Origin: Bacillota bacterium
Lineage (GTDB): Bacteria; Bacillota; Clostridia; DSM-8532
DNA length: 51,966 nt
Assembly (NCBI GenBank): GCA_022702935.2
Contig: JAKIML020000075.1
Span: forward strand, 41,060-93,025
Reading direction: 5' to 3'
Below are positions 50,949 to 51,966 of the stretch, piece after piece. The position numbers were made by a program, and so were the translations under genes. The stretch's first letter is position 1. Each line of letters starts with the position of its first letter. The notes beneath the pieces are model-generated. The model did no database searches. It saw only the letters and a program-made list of their open reading frames with translations, and was not told the origin of the DNA.

Positions 50949-51966
50949 TTGTATTACCAGGAAGAGTACAAAGCAAAAGCCAGAGAGCTCGTCTCCAAAA
51001 TGACGTTGGAGGAAAAGGTCAGCCAACTGACCTACCAGTCACCGGCCATTGAAAGACTGGGCATCCCTGCCTATAACTGGTGGAATGAAGCCCTCCATGG
51101 GGTTGCCCGGGCAGGTACCGCCACCAGCTTCCCCCAGGCCATTGCGTTGGCAGCCATGTTTGATGATGAATTCCTGCAGAAGATTGCCGATGCCATCGCC
51201 ACCGAGGGCCGTGCCAAGTTCAATGAGAGCGCCAAGCATGGTGACAGGGATATCTATAAGGGAATAACCTTCTGGTCCCCCAACGTTAACATTTTCAGAG
51301 ATCCCCGCTGGGGAAGAGGCCATGAAACCTATGGCGAGGATCCCTATCTGACCAGCCGTCTGGGGGTTGCCTTTGTCAAGGGGTTACAGGGTGAAGGAAA
51401 GTACTTAAAATCAGCAGCCTGTGCCAAGCATTTTGCGGTTCACAGCGGGCCCGAGCATTTGCGCCATGAATTTGATGCCATTGCCTCCCCCAAGGATATG
51501 TACGAAACCTACCTGCCCGCCTTCGAGGCCTGTGTCAAGGAGGCCCAGGTGGAATCGGTCATGGGGGCTTATAACAGAACCAACGGAGAGCCCTGCTGCG
51601 GCAGCTTCACGCTTTTGAAGGATATTCTCCGTGATAAATGGCAGTTTGACGGCCATGTGGTCTCGGATTGCTGGGCTATTAAGGACTTCCATATGAACCA
51701 CCATGTGACCGCTACACCCGAGGAATCGGCCGCATTGGCCCTTAAGGCGGGCTGTGACTTGAATTGTGGCAATATGTATCTCTTCCTGTTGGAGGCCTAT
51801 CATCAGGGCCTGGTCACTGAGGAGCAGATTACGACAGCGGTTGAGAGACTTTTCACCACCCGATTCAGACTGGGTCTCTTTGAAGAAACCGAGTATGACA
51901 AGATTCCCTACGAAAAAGTGGAATGCGCCGAGCACGTGGAGATGGCCATTGAAGCTGCCAGGAAGA
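50949..51966 (+). CDS. GH3-family glycoside hydrolase, beta-xylosidase-like (3' end outside the window)
   Basis: The first 339 residues of a family 3 glycoside hydrolase. Recognisable are LTLEEKVSQL-type start, YNWWNEALHGVARAG, the SPNVNIFRDPRWGRGHETYGEDP block with the substrate-binding RGxET(Y)GEDP, KHFAVHSGPEHLRHEFDA and the nucleophile region VVSDCWAI, where the Asp acts. The EALHGVA and RHEFDA forms are those of bacterial beta-xylosidase/alpha-arabinofuranosidases. No signal peptide is present, so it works in the cytoplasm on imported xylo-oligosaccharides. The start is TTG at 50949, with AGGTG eight bases upstream and no ATG or GTG nearby. The gene runs off at 51966. Confidence 0.88.
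   Translation, partial: MYYQEEYKAKARELVSKMTLEEKVSQLTYQSPAIERLGIPAYNWWNEALHGVARAGTATSFPQAIALAAMFDDEFLQKIADAIATEGRAKFNESAKHGDRDIYKGITFWSPNVNIFRDPRWGRGHETYGEDPYLTSRLGVAFVKGLQGEGKYLKSAACAKHFAVHSGPEHLRHEFDAIASPKDMYETYLPAFEACVKEAQVESVMGAYNRTNGEPCCGSFTLLKDILRDKWQFDGHVVSDCWAIKDFHMNHHVTATPEESAALALKAGCDLNCGNMYLFLLEAYHQGLVTEEQITTAVERLFTTRFRLGLFEETEYDKIPYEKVECAEHVEMAIEAARK

Overview
The window comes from a low-to-mid GC anaerobic Gram-positive bacterium of the class Clostridia. The evidence is the ctsR-mcsA-mcsB-clpC operon, a perfect CIRCE element before groES-groEL, CarD plus a YacL-type PIN/TRAM protein, a type III pantothenate kinase, AGGAGG-type ribosome binding sites, TTGACA/TATAAT promoters, a Bacillus/Clostridium-type LexA box, and a flavodiiron protein that fits an oxygen-sensitive life. 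Genus and species cannot be named from the sequence alone. Nearly everything is chromosomal housekeeping. No transposase, integrase, phage gene or CRISPR array is visible.

Layout. 1-351: end of a tRNA cluster (Phe, Gly, Cys) with a terminator. 448-4500: a lipoprotein, a PH-like remnant, a padR-methyltransferase operon with a palindromic operator, thioredoxin reductase and a small CxxC (DUF1858) protein. 4504-12230, all on the minus strand: a chemoreceptor, trpS and a run of eight small metabolic genes (GyrI-like, PfkB kinase, shikimate kinase-like, VOC, cyclase, ANT(6)-like, shortened GrpB, YjbQ). 12457-18641: a 1112-residue membrane c-di-GMP protein, then murL-murD2, the alternative D-glutamate route into peptidoglycan. 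18853-21212: carD, yacL-like, ispD. 21367-23451: an EF-G paralogue with an altered GTPase centre. 23654-28177: ctsR-mcsA-mcsB-clpC under a CtsR box. 28517-29363: rplM-rpsI. 29665-31882: XRE regulator, PhnB-like protein, AlkZ/YcaQ-like glycosylase. 32295-35117: uvrA behind a LexA-like box. 35232-39000: zinc-ribbon membrane protein, flavodiiron protein and a WG-repeat lipoprotein broken by a one-base frameshift. 39077-40535 (minus): HD hydrolase and nucleotidyltransferase. 40998-45339: proB with a long leader, HU, then an operon of an unrecognised gene, birA, a disordered Asn/Gln-rich protein and coaX. 45579-47498: groES-groEL. 47733-51966: an ABC sugar importer followed by a GH3 beta-xylosidase-like enzyme that runs off the window.

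How the parts relate. Three stress circuits are readable from operators: HrcA/CIRCE on groESL, CtsR on the clpC operon, and LexA on uvrA. The most unusual content is the murL-murD2 pair in a Gram-positive background, directly downstream of the large c-di-GMP protein. Less certain leads are the unrecognised gene at 42386, the EF-G paralogue with Tyr for the catalytic His, the roughly 350-base proB leader with an opposing terminator, and the overlapping terminator/promoter after uvrA. Gaps above 300 bases are 28178-28516, 29364-29664, 31883-32294 and 40536-40997; their contents are listed as separate sites.
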